Of a stretch of DNA of 64,000 nt, positions 20,807 to 32,169 are shown one piece after another (the first letter of the stretch is position 1; each line of letters starts with the position of its first letter). Source of the stretch: Silene conica (Eukaryota > Streptophyta > Magnoliopsida > Caryophyllales > Caryophyllaceae); the NCBI GenBank assembly GCA_029255685.2, contig CM055316.2, forward strand, positions 76,134,861 through 76,198,860. The letters run 5' to 3'. A program made the translations under genes and the position numbers. The notes beneath the pieces were generated by a model that saw only the letters and a list, made by a program, of their open reading frames with translations, did no database searches and was not told the DNA's origin.

Positions 20807-23800
20807 TTATAAACCTTCAACTGATTCACAAGGACATATAATTACAGAATCCAAACACAGACCGCCTTTCGTGTGAGTACAATCAATCTGAGCCATCGAG
20901 AACTTGATCTTTATCGGAATGTGGCTATTAGTCCCGACTGTGAAATTTCCGGCGTGATAGTTTTTCCAGGTCCCAACTTCCTTTAGAAAACACTCACATG
21001 TCGAATGTTGTCCATTAGAGGCTGACAGTTGAAACCGAACTGGTTTTATGTTCCACCCATGAACTTGATCTAAGTTGCTAACTCGCATCCCAAACCTTTT
21101 CGAGGATTTACCTAACCGGAGCCTGAAAACGAGACTATAATTTCCTGCCGGAAAATTGAACTCTACTTCTCCTTCTGCCTCCAACCACCATATCTGTTGA
21201 AGGTATGCCACTGAATGAAATCTACATTGAATAGACAGAAGTAAAGAACAAGAGTTAGCTGACTTAGTTTAAGTGGTAAAAGCTCCCTTACTCCGACCGT
21301 GAGGTTGGAGGTTCAATCCTTACCCACAGTATAACATAATGCGCTCATTTGAAAAAAAAAAACATTTAATAAACAGAATCTATATCCTAGACATATATAT
21401 ACGCTTGAAAAACAGCTGGGATATAGAAAAACATCAAGAAATTTGTGTATAATTATCGTTATATTTTTGAGGTTGTCTTCCTCGACTCCATTATTCATAG
21501 CAGGGCCGGTCCTAAAGATTTCGAGGCTCTAGGCAAAATTGTAAAATGGGCCCTAACTTTTAAAAAAAAATTGTTTAAGTAATTAATGTGTAATTATCTA
21601 ATGCTCCGTACAATTTAATAAAACAACGCAGAAAAACTTTAGAGTTAGATGAAATTGATTCTTGAAAAATCTTAAAAAATTTAGGAAACAAATAATTTTA
21701 GATTTGGAGAATTGGAGAGAGGATACCTTAAAACTCAACCATTTTATCGTTAAAAATCGCAAAAGATTGAATTTTTTTCGAAGTTTAGATATTAGCTTTA
21801 TTAGACGTGTCTATTATTGAATATATAATTTAGACAAAGTATTCGCACAAAATCTCAAAAGCTTGTATTCAATTGTCGCACTAAATACGTAAAGAATTAA
21901 ATAAATGAAACTATAAAGATAGTGAATTAACTTAAAGAATTAAATGAATGAAACTATCAAGATAGTGAATTAACAAAATATCGAATTGAGCCATGTAATA
22001 AATTGAAAATAAAAAATGTGGTCACAAGGAACAGAACACAAGACCTTTTAACATTTAGTAAGATACAAAACCACAAAACTACTTACCTTGGTTTAATTTT
22101 TCTATGTAATACATTTTATTTGACAAATAGCAGTCTTTCAATCTCACACTAATAAACATCTTCTAAACTTAGGTCCTTGTCATTTGCCAACTCAGGCACC
22201 CCTTAGAGCCGACCCTGATTCATAGTGTAATACATATACACTCGGAAAATTAACCAGGATGTAGAATAACATCAAGAAATTTGTGTATAATTATCGTCAT
22301 ATTTTTAAAATTGTCTTTTCCGACTCTAATCAGAGTGTGATACATAGAGTTGAAAGCAAGTTAGCTAGGATGTCACATTGTCACTTAAATGTCATTGACA
22401 AATTAATCCCATTGCTGAAAAGAAAGGTTATAAGTCATGAAACACGTTGATAAGTATACAAATCATTAGATACCACAAGCATGAATTGTGGTTTCTCACT
22501 TTTCTAACGAGTTGTAGGACCCAAGATGTGCATATGCATGGGTCGCCCAAGGACCATACTACGTGACCAAAAGCTATGAATACCTTTCATCAACAAATTT
22601 ACAGATAATGATACAGTGTTACCGGTTAGTGTGTCCAATTTCGACGTCACTCTCTCACATATACCCTTTATTATTTGGAGTATCTCATTTATTGCATATA
22701 ATACACCATTGTTATTATAGTGTCCACTTATTACATGTGAGAGAGTGACGCCGAGATTGAATGTCACCTAGTAACGTTAACTCATTTTCCATTTACTAAT
22801 GACGGGTATGTACAAGGGTCGAATATACACATTGAGTGACTAATATTTCATCGGTTTTTCTAACGCGAACTCTAAGAGCACACATTATTAATAAGCCTAA
22901 TACAGAATTTTTATAAGATATTCTCAATCATTATGGTAAAAATAAGTTTATACTTGCATTTTTGATGAATAATGAGAAATAATAAGAAAAACCGATATTC
23001 TATTAACAATATTAAGAAATATCAAAAATTTTACAGATGATTTTATTTTTTCCCCGATATTATAATCGAGCACAAAATTTAAATTCATACATTGGCTATT
23101 TTATAACTTTGACACTTTGTTTTCATAGGTATAATATTTCATATGTTCACGATCAATATCTAGGTATTTAGGCACATTATTATCTTTAATTTCAATATCA
23201 AGGACCGAGTGATAAAAAAACACTCTAGGGAATTAGAGTATTTGGTTTAAACACAAAAGGTATGCGATACGAGTTTAGAATGAATTAAACCTAATACCAA
23301 ATTTTGTTTCACAAATTTGAGGTTTTATAGCCATACCTCAAAACCATGAGGCTTGAGTTTCTCATAACCAAGCCTAATAAACAAAACTGTGAAAATAAGT
23401 ACTCTTAATATTTTGTGGATGAAACATTTTATATATATAATTATTTGATTAAATCTTTATTTTCATAATTTTATATGTTAAAGTTATTATTTAAAAGATT
23501 GAATTCTATGTATTTCAACTTTAAATTAAGCTGCAAAAAAACAAAAAAAAAAAATTTAAATTAGTTTCAAACTCATACCACATCAACTGAAACAAACAAA
23601 TTAAAAGCATGAGGAATGAAATTCCAACCTCATACATACCACCCAGATATAATTTCTGATTTCAACCCTATACCCATTCGCATAACAAACGCTAAAGATT
23701 ATATTACTAGGTCAAACAATAAATTTCTTTAGATATTCTATATTTCCCACTAATTAAATTCACTACCAAGTGAATATTAAGTCGAGCCCAAGTTGACCAA

Positions 23801-26800
23801 CCCTAAGCTCGCACTCAGCTCAGCTCAGCTCAGCTCAACTCAACTCAACTCGTTATCAACTCTTTTCTTAACCATCTACCTTAATTAATTAGACAAATAA
23901 ACTTCTTAACAATAGCTCGATCCTTCTCTTCGATTCTTCTGCAATGTTTTCATTTTTTTTAGTAGTGTATGTCAAGGATAATGACATCCATTTTCAGTTG
24001 TGTACCTCTTTACATGAAAGATCTTTTTCTTCACTCTTTATATAAACCAACCAAAAATGTATGAACTTTTAAATAATACCTACCTCTACCCATTACATAC
24101 ATGCACGAACGCATATGTCATTGTTCTTCTATTTTGGGCAGTTCTTAAACTTTAGGCTTCATTTGTTTGGACTTTTATATCATTGATATCTTTAATTTGT
24201 TTAGTCTCTTTCATAGCTAGACACATATAGTTACATAGCAGAGTCAGAATTCTCCGTTAGAAGAGCGGGGACGAAAATATTAATATTAACGGGGTTGAGC
24301 TGCTAATGTCCTAAAGACCTAAAGTAATGCTTGAAAATAATCAAAAAGTTCAACTAACAAATCCAAAATTTTCAACGTCCAGCAAAGACGAGCGCCCCAA
24401 CTAATTCCCCTAAATCCGCAAAAAAATTATTGATGTTTCTTACTCAGAGATTTATACCCACCGTTGTTTTATCGAATTAATCGTTTAACTTTAAGTATGT
24501 GGGAAACCCTACACCAAAAAGTTTCAAATGTTCTATCGATTAATATATTCATATGTTACGACCGTGGTAAGATGGGAGGTAAGCCTTTGAGGCTATTACT
24601 AGTCTTAATCTCGTGCAAAATTTGCACGCGATTGAATATTTAACATTGTCGAAATTTGTAAATACTGGAACAAACGGTAAGATGCACAAATGCAAAACTG
24701 TGAGTAATAACCTAAGTTTTTAATTTTATTTTAAACATATTCTCAATTTGTCTCATTTGTCCATTTGATTAATTTCTCTCACAAAAAATAAAAAAGATAA
24801 ATAAATTTTGGGACAGATCAAGTATAACATAAATTTGATTATGATAAAACCAATTAAAAGATGGATATTTCAATTAATATAAAAATATTTCAACTAATTT
24901 ATTACGAACTTTATGTTATTTGATATTTATCAGGAAAACAATTAATGCAAAAAACAATATTTCATCATTAGAATAAAATGAAATGATGACAAATCTCAAC
25001 CATTTGCATTCAAGTTTGGGTTTTCTTATCGTAATTGTTTTCTCCATTTTATTTGCGTATTTTCATTCCCGTTTCAACAACTCTGTTATATAGAGCTGTC
25101 TTATAACATTGCACCGACTCATTTGGAGAAAGTCTGACCACTTATTGGGTCTAAGTATCTGATTAGGTCTCGATATATTTTGTGACGAAAATTTATAGTC
25201 CAAGATGATTATTGTTCGTCTTTTTTACCAAAATTTATTTTAAATCTAATTATTATCTTTCTATGAAATTAACAACAAATTTTTAATTGTTAACTAATTA
25301 GGATTTTGTATTTTTTGTATTAGAAATATTTATAAAAATATATGTGTAAATTATGTATGGTTTTATAATATGTGGTATTTAATGTATGGTTATAAAATAC
25401 CAAACAAATATATAATGTATGATTCTGTATAGTTTTTATTTAATTTGGAATCACTTATATTATGAAAAAGTAATTATAATGTGAGAGTAATTAAATGGGT
25501 AAAAAACATGGGTGGGTCCCTAAAAAGAAAAAGAAAAATTATTTTTTTAATACCTAACACCAAGAACCAATCAAAACACTTTAAAAATTACTCCTTTTAT
25601 AATAAAAAGATTTGTCCTCACTTAAGCCCAAAAACACGAGGTCTTGTTACTAAGAGCATCCACAATGATCTTCTCACTCTTTCTCATGGAATTGGTGAGA
25701 ATTGGTTTAATATTAAAAAAATGATAAAGTAAGAAAGAAGTTGACAAAATGTGGTGAAAATTTTCACCTGTACGAGAATGGGTGAAAATTGCAAAGTGGT
25801 GCCACTTGTACCTACATATCACACTTTCTTGTTTATATTTGTAATTTATTTGTTTTTTAATATTAAAGTATGGGATAAAGTATAGGTGAGGAAAAAAGTT
25901 GAGTATTTGTTGATTTGAGTGATTTTTGGATGTTTTTGGGTGATGGGTGAAAAAGTGAGTTAGATAGTAAATTGGAGAGAGAAAAATTTAAAATATTAGA
26001 ATTAAGATTGGTGAGATTTTCACGGTTGCGGATGCTTAAGTACTGGGTGAAAATTATTATAAACATATCACAAGCCTCACATTCTACCACGTGGGACAAC
26101 TTTCCTCTCATACTCTCGGGGCGGTATTACAATGGTTAGCAAATCAAACTCAAGATTTCATCATGCATAATTATGATCTTACAATCCAAAACATTATCAT
26201 CGATCCCGATTAGTAGGAAGAATCTTAAATTTGTAGAATTTTATGACCGTCCATTATATTTTTTAAAAAATAAATTAGAAGTAGAATCGTAATACGATCC
26301 AATAATCTAATCTAGTTAGTCTATATATTTTGTTGGTTCACTTTCCACTTCAATTTTATGTACTCCCTCCTATTCTCTGTTTTCTTCCCTATTTCCTTAA
26401 ACGGATTATTCAGGTTTTCTTTCCCTTTCTATTTTTGGTAACTTTTAATTATATTTTATTCATTCCTCTCTCCTATCAACCAACCCCACCCAACTTTTTT
26501 ACCTCTATTTTATTCATTTCATCAATAATTGGGGCCCACAATTCATTATTTAACTCCTAATTATTATCCCTCTCTCCTATTCCAAACCCACCCAACTTTT
26601 TCTCCATTAAACAAACACTTTTCCTTGAGTATTGTGCCCCTTCCAAAGGTGAAGAACACTATGAATAGGAGGGAGTATTATTTACGTATAAAATTTATAA
26701 GAAATGAGCTATTAATGAATAACTTCCTTTATTCAAATTAAACACACAGTAATATGATTTTTACGGATAATTTTCTATTGACGTATTTTAACAATACTAA

Positions 26801-28108
26801 GTTTTAATGTTATAGTTTGTAGAAGATTACGATACTACAATCAAATTATAGCGATCCGATCATACCCTTTCTATCCATTTGAAGTAATATCCCGATTCTA
26901 ACGATATTGATAACGGTAACGTAATTTAAGATCAGGCACCTGGATTCATCAGTAGATATATGGCTCCAATATCTGCGATCATTTATTCCAGTTATCCTCA
27001 GTCCTTTCCAAGAAATAGACATGAACATCTTCCCACTATTTTTCTCCATCCACATCTCCTGCACATTTATTATTTTATTTATTTATTTTTCATGGAATTC
27101 ATTTCACTCAAACTAATCGTATGCTTAAAGTATCATTTAAGACGATTGTATATATGTAGGCCTGTTAATGAGACGAGACAGGTCGCAAGCAACTCGAGAT
27201 CGGCTCGGTCAAAGTTCGGCTCGTGTAAGCTCGACTCGAGCTCGGCTCGCGACCTTAACGAGTCAAGCCGAGCAAAGGCTGACTCGACTCGAACATTTGA
27301 GATTACGTAAGTTATTAATCATATTATATTATATAAAAATATGCTCATATTTTATAAACATAGTTTATCATTATTATATCTCTGTAGCATATATATCAAA
27401 TATCTTGTTGATTTGCTAAATATTTTTAGCATAAAATTTTCGAACCTCGTTATTGAGAATATCGGAAAAAAAAAAAATAAAAAAATAAACAATTTTATAC
27501 AGGCTCGATTTGGCTCGAACTCGTGTTAAAGCTCGCAAGCTTTGTAGCGAGCGCATTTTTTTCTAGTTCGGGTAAGATCGGCTCGAGTTTGAGCTCAAAT
27601 TTTGATAATCGAGCACAAGCTGAGCAAGGCCAAGTTCGGGCTCGACTCGGCTCGTTAACACCCCTAGTTGTATGAGTTATTATCGTAAAATGCATAGATC
27701 CAATCACCTAGTAGGATAATATAGATCGTTTCAATTATTAACCGTACAAATATACAACAGTCTTACACAAGATCATCGATCTGTTTAATGTAGTAACATT
27801 ACCTTAGTTCCGGCATCGAATCGGATGGGCCCACAAAGCATATGGTAAACATCCTTCTTACTAACTCCTTTACTACATTCACTACAGAATTTACGCACAA
27901 TAACCTCATAATTCGATGGTAATTTAGTTTCCCAAACAATATCACCCAAAGAAGCACCATAAAATGTTTTGTTAAGCTTAGCAAACTTGCATATCTCCGG
28001 TGGGCTTAACCGGCCCAATATAACCGCCACACAATTCTCCGGTAACTCCCCAAGCCCAGGCCCATTATCATCTCCTGGACCCAACAGCGAAGATAATTCA
28101 GCACCCAT
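20807..28108 (-). CDS. F-box protein with PP2 lectin-like domain (PP2-A11/A15 type), complete
   Basis: Likely substrate receptor of an SCF ubiquitin ligase. Coding exons on the minus strand are 28108-27803, 27058-26940 and 21221-20807, with GT/AG introns and matching phases; the product is 279 residues. Residues about 20-62 form the F-box (LPENCVAVILGRLSPPEICK, FAKLNKTFYGASLGDIVWE), which would bind SKP1/ASK. From about residue 100 the phloem-protein-2 domain follows: SISWKGLRITGINDRRYWSH, TDESRFHSVAYLQQIWWLE, HGWNIKPVRFQLS and IDCTHTKGGLCLDSV. Gene structure and length match Arabidopsis PP2-A11/A13/A15. The N-terminal GPGLGELPE favours the A11/A15 subgroup. The ligand is unknown. Intron 1 (0.74 kb) and intron 2 (5.7 kb) are inflated by transposons; the coding sequence is intact. 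Confidence 0.92.
21241..21367 (+). mobile_element. tRNA-derived SINE with A-tail and target duplication
   Basis: A box (agtggtaaaagc) and B box (GGTTCAATCC) are suitably spaced, followed by a short body and an A11-type tail. Flanks aatagacagaa (21230-21240) and aataaacagaa (21368-21378) form an 11-bp duplication with one mismatch. It lies on the opposite strand to the F-box gene, about 20 bp upstream of the exon 3 splice acceptor. Confidence 0.8.
21385..22345. repeat. About 115-bp tandem duplication split by a hAT element
   Basis: The unit containing aacatcaagaaatttgtgta, ataattatcg and gttgtctt..cgactc occurs at about 21385-21500 and again at about 22226-22345. The copies are clearly homologous with a few differences. 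The hAT element at 21501-22217 inserted at their junction. A third partial start (gtgtgatacatagagt) follows. Confidence 0.7.
21501..22217. mobile_element. hAT-type non-autonomous element, F-box intron 2
   Basis: Ends CAGGGCCGGTCCTAAAG and, reversed, CAGGGTCGGCTCTAAGG. A perfect 8-bp duplication ATTCATAG flanks it (21493-21500, 22218-22225). The 717-bp interior is AT-rich without a transposase. Confidence 0.88.
22618..22778. mobile_element. Foldback MITE in F-box intron 2
   Basis: Arms of about 40 bp pair across a short centre. The left arm contains gacgtcactctctcacat and the right arm atgtgagagagtgacgcc; outer parts (ttaccggttagtg / cacctagtaacg) pair with mismatches. No clear target duplication was found. 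Confidence 0.65.
22779..23813. other. F-box intron 2, unassigned AT-rich part
   Basis: No gene or bounded element is seen. Confidence 0.45.
23814..23851. repeat. CTCAG/CTCAA pentanucleotide microsatellite
   Basis: About seven tandem 5-bp units, ctcag grading into ctcaa, within F-box intron 2. Confidence 0.85.
24599..24660 (-). mobile_element. Helitron 3' terminus (minus orientation)
   Basis: Read on the minus strand it ends with a hairpin (GTGCAAATTTTGCAC) followed shortly by CTAG and then T, the canonical Helitron 3' end. The element would extend rightwards into F-box intron 2; its 5' TC end was not identified. Confidence 0.65.
24661..25652. other. F-box intron 2, probable Helitron interior
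   Basis: AT-rich noncoding sequence to the right of the Helitron end; the extent of the Helitron is unknown. Confidence 0.4.
25653..26037. mobile_element. Probable MITE with GAGCATCC ends
   Basis: The left end taagagcatccacaatg and the reversed right end ttaagcatccgcaaccgtg resemble the widespread plant GAGCATC-type MITE termini. The interior repeats ggtgaaaattt-like motifs in both orientations. The target duplication is unclear, so bounds are approximate. Confidence 0.45.
26363..26675. mobile_element. Stowaway MITE, F-box intron 2
   Basis: Ends CTCCCTCCTATTCTCTGTT and, reversed, CTCCCTCCTATTCATAGTG, with TA on both sides (26361-26362, 26676-26677). The open frames across it are low-complexity and not genes. 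It lies about 265 bp downstream of the exon 2 donor. Confidence 0.83.
27157..27667. mobile_element. MITE rich in GCTCGA motifs, F-box intron 1
   Basis: The left end TAGGCCTGTTAATGAGACGAG and the reversed right end CTAGGGGTGTTAACGAGCC are clear inverted repeats. Both subterminal parts are dense in gctcgactcgagctcgg motifs around an AT-rich centre. This is a common plant hAT-like MITE layout. The target duplication is not clean. Confidence 0.65.
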
Positions 28109-28639
28109 TATACTTTTAGTTGATCGATTAGGAAATAGGGTAGCTCATGAACTAGCTCGTACCAGACGGTTATTTAATTACTAGGTAGACAGAAAAATTA
28201 AGAGTTTGTTTGTTTGTTTGTTGGTTTGTTTAGTTGTAGAGTAAGAGGTAGTAGACTGAGAAATTAACAATGGTGTTAAGCATGATTTTTTCTAAATAAA
28301 ACTTAAAAGAGATAGATTAATCATATGTTGATCACATGAGAGTGAAGAGAGAAATTGAGAGGGTACACAATTCAATGCGTTTTGGTTTGGTTTGGTAACT
28401 TGGTTTAAGGGTCTCCATCTTGGGTTGTTTTATCAAGAAATGCTGACTTTTTAGAGTGATTATCGGGTGTAACTCTCTTATGAATCGACAAAAAGAAAAT
28501 GACCACTTTATAATAAAAAATGACATGACTATTTTATGTTAAAAAATAATCAATATAAAAAGTAATTATTTTATATTGATATAAAATAATTATGCATTTT
28601 TGCTTAGTATAATTAAAATAGTCACTTTTAAGTTTTAAG
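28109..28639. other. Upstream region of the F-box gene
   Basis: Presumed promoter and 5' UTR side of the F-box gene. It has a short gttt repeat (28207-28231). No reliable TATA box or motif could be assigned. Confidence 0.4.
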
Positions 28640-29264
28640 TAGGGATGACAATTGACTCGGCCCGACTCTGATAGATCAGATCCGGATCCTATTTTTCAGA
28701 CCCATTGGATTCGAGTCGGAATTGAATCCACTAGTTTTAAAACGGATCTGGATCCTTCTACACAAACCCGGGTCCGACCCTAGACCCGTTTCATAGTAAA
28801 AACATGGTAGGAGTCTTTGGTTAATTTAGAAAATATACAAAACGCTTCACTCACTATCTTTCATTTCTCCCCTTATTCTTCCCTCATCTTCACTTCACAT
28901 CCAAACCGTTTAATATACCGCAGTAGCTCAGTATAAGAACGTTTCTTGGTACGTCTTAGATATTTTATTTCTTGATTTGTGGCTGGAGTACTTGGTCATT
29001 ACTAATTACTACATGTACTATTGGTGGAACATAATTGCTACGCTACTAGATAGGTTCTTTTCCATTTTATTGTATTTCGGAAAATGAATATCAATAGTGT
29101 TATGACTCATGAGTTTTTTTTAAGATAATTTTAGGCTAGAAACTTGGACCCGGATCTAGATCTGAATCTCATATATTTGGACCCGTTGGATATGGATCGG
29201 ATCTGAATTCAGAATATGCAATGCGAATCTGGATCCAGCAGAATCCGACCTGTTTCCATCCCTA
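28640..29264. mobile_element. hAT-like MITE (TAGGGATGACAA ends)
   Basis: The left end TAGGGATGACAATTG and the reversed right end TAGGGATGGAAACAG are inverted repeats. Flanks gttttaag and cttttaag give a 7-of-8 duplication. Subterminal zones are rich in GGATC/GACCCG motifs, and the interior is AT-rich. Confidence 0.7.
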
Positions 29265-29525
29265 CTTTTAAGCGATTATACAGTACTTTGCGGACTTTAT
29301 TGGTATGGGTCGGGTCATGGGATAGGTTAAGTCAAGTGACAAGTAAAACGTGGGGAATACTATAATGGGAAAAATGAAACAAGTGGTTAGCTATATTATT
29401 GATAAAGTATAGTTGGACAAACGGTGGAATTGAATTTGGTGTGTGGACATAATCACATAATTGAGGACTTTGGTACGTATGTCATCTAAGATCTGAGATA
29501 CGTTGTGAATTGTGATAGTATTATA

Positions 29526-29782
29526 CTCCCTCCATTCAAATCCACATTACACATTTCTATTTTACACACTATTCACAAACAATCATTTAAATTCGATTTT
29601 CTCTCGATACGTAAATAAAATTATATTCATGTGGGATCTATTTTATTCGTCTTTACGAGTATATTATTAACATCTAATTTTTATAATTTTTGAAAATACG
29701 TAGCTAACAATATTTACCGTACAAAAGACGCGTTGGCACACGTGAAAAAAGAAATGTGTATTGTAGATATGAATGGAGGGAG
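29526..29782. mobile_element. Stowaway MITE
   Basis: Ends CTCCCTCCATTCAAATCCA and, reversed, CTCCCTCCATTCATATCTA, flanked by TA (29524-29525, 29783-29784). It is the same subfamily as 9893-10138; both share acacactattcacaaac-like inner sequence. Confidence 0.87.
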
Positions 29783-30156
29783 TACTAGTAGTAGACTAGT
29801 AGTAGGATGCATGTGAGTATTATTAATGCAATTGTTTCTTATTTCCCTACAATTTTAATACAATTGATAAATACAAGAGTCTATTTTAGATTAGCACGTC
29901 CCTCATCTCATGATGTAAGAGATCTCTCAATAACGATATTAAAAGATCGTCTTTCAAAAACTTTTGTGTTAAAAATTTTTGTGTTTAGATTAACATGCGT
30001 ATAAAATAGATAAAGTCGTTACTTAAACAGTAGTTTATCTCTGTATACAAAAATCAGGGATATTTACATACCTACCTGTTTTGACATGCATTTTGCCTAG
30101 AATACAAGGGCTAAAGCAAGCCGTGGTTTTTGTTGGAAATTGAAGAAAAAATAATA
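29783..30156. other. Intergenic, nothing recognised
   Basis: AT-rich spacer between two Stowaway copies. Confidence 0.5.
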
Positions 30157-30351
30157 CTCCCTCCGATTTTCTGTGTTGTTCCTCTTTTCATTTTAGTTTA
30201 ATAACAATGATGTTCCCTCTTTTCTCTTTTGGATAATATTTTGTGGTCCAAAATCAATTTCATGAGGGTTATATGTATTGTGTGGTCCAAATTGATTCCC
30301 TTATTTTTTGGGTCAAAATAAAAAGGGAACAACACAAGAAATCGGGGGGAG
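30157..30351. mobile_element. Stowaway MITE
   Basis: Ends CTCCCTCCGATTTTCTGTGT and, reversed, CTCCCCCCGATTTCTTGTGT, flanked by TA (30155-30156, 30352-30353). The arms continue as tgttgttcc / gggaacaaca. Confidence 0.87.
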
Positions 30352-30605
30352 TATAAAAGTTGTGATGTTGATTTATTTGGAATAATAAGTTTCAAATGGA
30401 CTTCTAAGTAATACATAATTCAATAGAAAAATTAAACGATAAGAAACTATAAAGGGAGTTGCAAGATCGAGTTTGATGATAAATGAGTGTGAATCCAGGT
30501 CGAAAATATCACCTATATATACATATCTATATATAATATAAAAAGGCAAGACAAAGCATCACATTTCACCATTTCAATTTTGAGGAATTCTAGCAAGCCA
30601 CATCA

Positions 30606-30771
30606 TCATCATTATCTAAAAAAAGACAAAATAAAAAAAATAATGGATTTACAAGCATTAAATGCATACCAAATTTTTAAATAGCATAACATCATTATTT
30701 TAAAAAATAAAATAAAATAAAAATAATGAATTTACAATCATTCAATGCACACCAAATTTTTAAATAGCATA
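30606..30771. repeat. About 83-bp tandem duplication beside the LINE
   Basis: Two copies each end in accaaatttttaaatagcat and include taatg(g/a)atttacaa(g/t)catt. They lie immediately upstream of the LINE insertion site. Confidence 0.75.
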
Positions 30772-30915
30772 ATAACAAATAGAGTTTAGATTAACAACAA
30801 CAACAACAACAACTACAACAACAAACAAAAACAAGGAAAAAAAACCCTAGACGCTCTCTCACATGGCGATTTGAAGGAGACTTTGACGGCGTTGACTCTG
30901 AAGATCCTGTGCAAT

Positions 30916-32169
30916 ATGGCTACGGATTCTTCACCATCATCACCAACTCTGCTTCGTAACGTTACTAACAGGAAGACGATGGGGAATAAGGGACGAGGGA
31001 GAAAAGACACGGCTGAGAGAGGACCTGACATTGACGAGGCAGTCAAGTATGGCAGTATGACAAACATATCAGGTATTCCTGCGTTTGACTTCAATGAATA
31101 TGCTGCTTGTGAAACCAACAAGGCAGAGACAACGGATACCATGGAAAAGAATGTTGAAGATGTTACTGATGAAACCACAGAGGATACTATGGGAACCTGG
31201 TATGATAGACATGGAAAGAGAATCATTGACCTTCTGGATGATGACCAAGAAGTCATAACTATCACAGAGGAGGACGTTCAGGAGGAGGTAGCCTTCTGGA
31301 AATTTGCAGTTTATGGGTTTGTCTTAGGTTCAAACCCACCATGGCCTGTGTTTGAAGGTTACATAAGAAGGATATGGAAGCATCATGATATAGAGACCGT
31401 ATCCTTTATGCATAATGAAGTCTTTCTAGTTAGATTTCGAACACAAGAGATGCAACAGCAGGTCTTGGCAGCAGGGATGCATCTCTTTGATGGTAAGCCT
31501 GTCATAATTAAAAAATGGCTACCAGATGTGGAATTGGAGAAGGAGGAAGTCAAATCTGTACCTACGTGGATTAGGTTACATAAGCTGCCTCTCAAAATGT
31601 GGGGAGCCAGTATCCCTAAGATAGTAGCAAAGATTGGGACATTCATGAGGAGGGATGAAGCTACTGAAAATAGAACAAGGTTAGGATTTGCACGTATCAT
31701 GGTTGAAGTGCAGGTAAATCAACATTTTCCTACTATGATCAAAGTGCAGGATGAAAAGGGAGTTGTTATGAGTATTGAAGTGGAGTATGAATGGACCCCT
31801 ATCAAATGTACCAAATGTCAGATTATGGGTCATGTAGCAGCTCAATGCAGGAAGAATCCCTCTCAAGCACCAAAGACAAGACAAGTGTGGAGGAGGAAGG
31901 TGGGCCCAATAGGTGCTAGACCACCCCTCCCACCTGTTTCATCAGAGCAACCAGTAATCCTTCCTAGCATTCCAGTGGTCTCTGAACCAGAGCAGGAACA
32001 AATGCAGGAGAGTGACACAGAACAAGCACCTTTGTATGGCATGCTCAAAAGCTTTATGGTTGATTTAGAAGGAAAGCAATCCAGTCCAACCTACAAGAGC
32101 GTGCTTAGTAATAATGTTAGCACTGGTAACAGGGCTAGTAGGTCACCTTCACCAACCCATGTCCCATGA
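30916..32169 (+). CDS. LINE ORF1: DUF4283/zinc-knuckle RNA-binding protein
   Basis: A 417-residue nucleic-acid-binding protein of the retrotransposon particle. The start chosen is the ATG giving MATDSSPSSP, since the open frame upstream lacks an ATG. The DUF4283-type region (about residues 115-290) includes FWKFAVYGFVLGSNPPW, EVFLVRFRTQEMQQQVLA and PTWIRLHKLPLKMW. A CCHC knuckle (CTKCQIMGHVAAQC) follows near residue 300. The C terminus is Pro/Ser-rich. Its TGA stop overlaps the ATG of ORF2 as ATGA (32166-32169), an arrangement that could allow stop-restart translation. Confidence 0.9.
   Translation: MATDSSPSSPTLLRNVTNRKTMGNKGRGRKDTAERGPDIDEAVKYGSMTNISGIPAFDFNEYAACETNKAETTDTMEKNVEDVTDETTEDTMGTWYDRHGKRIIDLLDDDQEVITITEEDVQEEVAFWKFAVYGFVLGSNPPWPVFEGYIRRIWKHHDIETVSFMHNEVFLVRFRTQEMQQQVLAAGMHLFDGKPVIIKKWLPDVELEKEEVKSVPTWIRLHKLPLKMWGASIPKIVAKIGTFMRRDEATENRTRLGFARIMVEVQVNQHFPTMIKVQDEKGVVMSIEVEYEWTPIKCTKCQIMGHVAAQCRKNPSQAPKTRQVWRRKVGPIGARPPLPPVSSEQPVILPSIPVVSEPEQEQMQESDTEQAPLYGMLKSFMVDLEGKQSSPTYKSVLSNNVSTGNRASRSPSPTHVP

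Noticed and set aside
26330..26741. Two overlapping small open frames
   Set aside because: They are inside a Stowaway MITE in an intron and consist of low-complexity Pro/Phe/Leu sequence.
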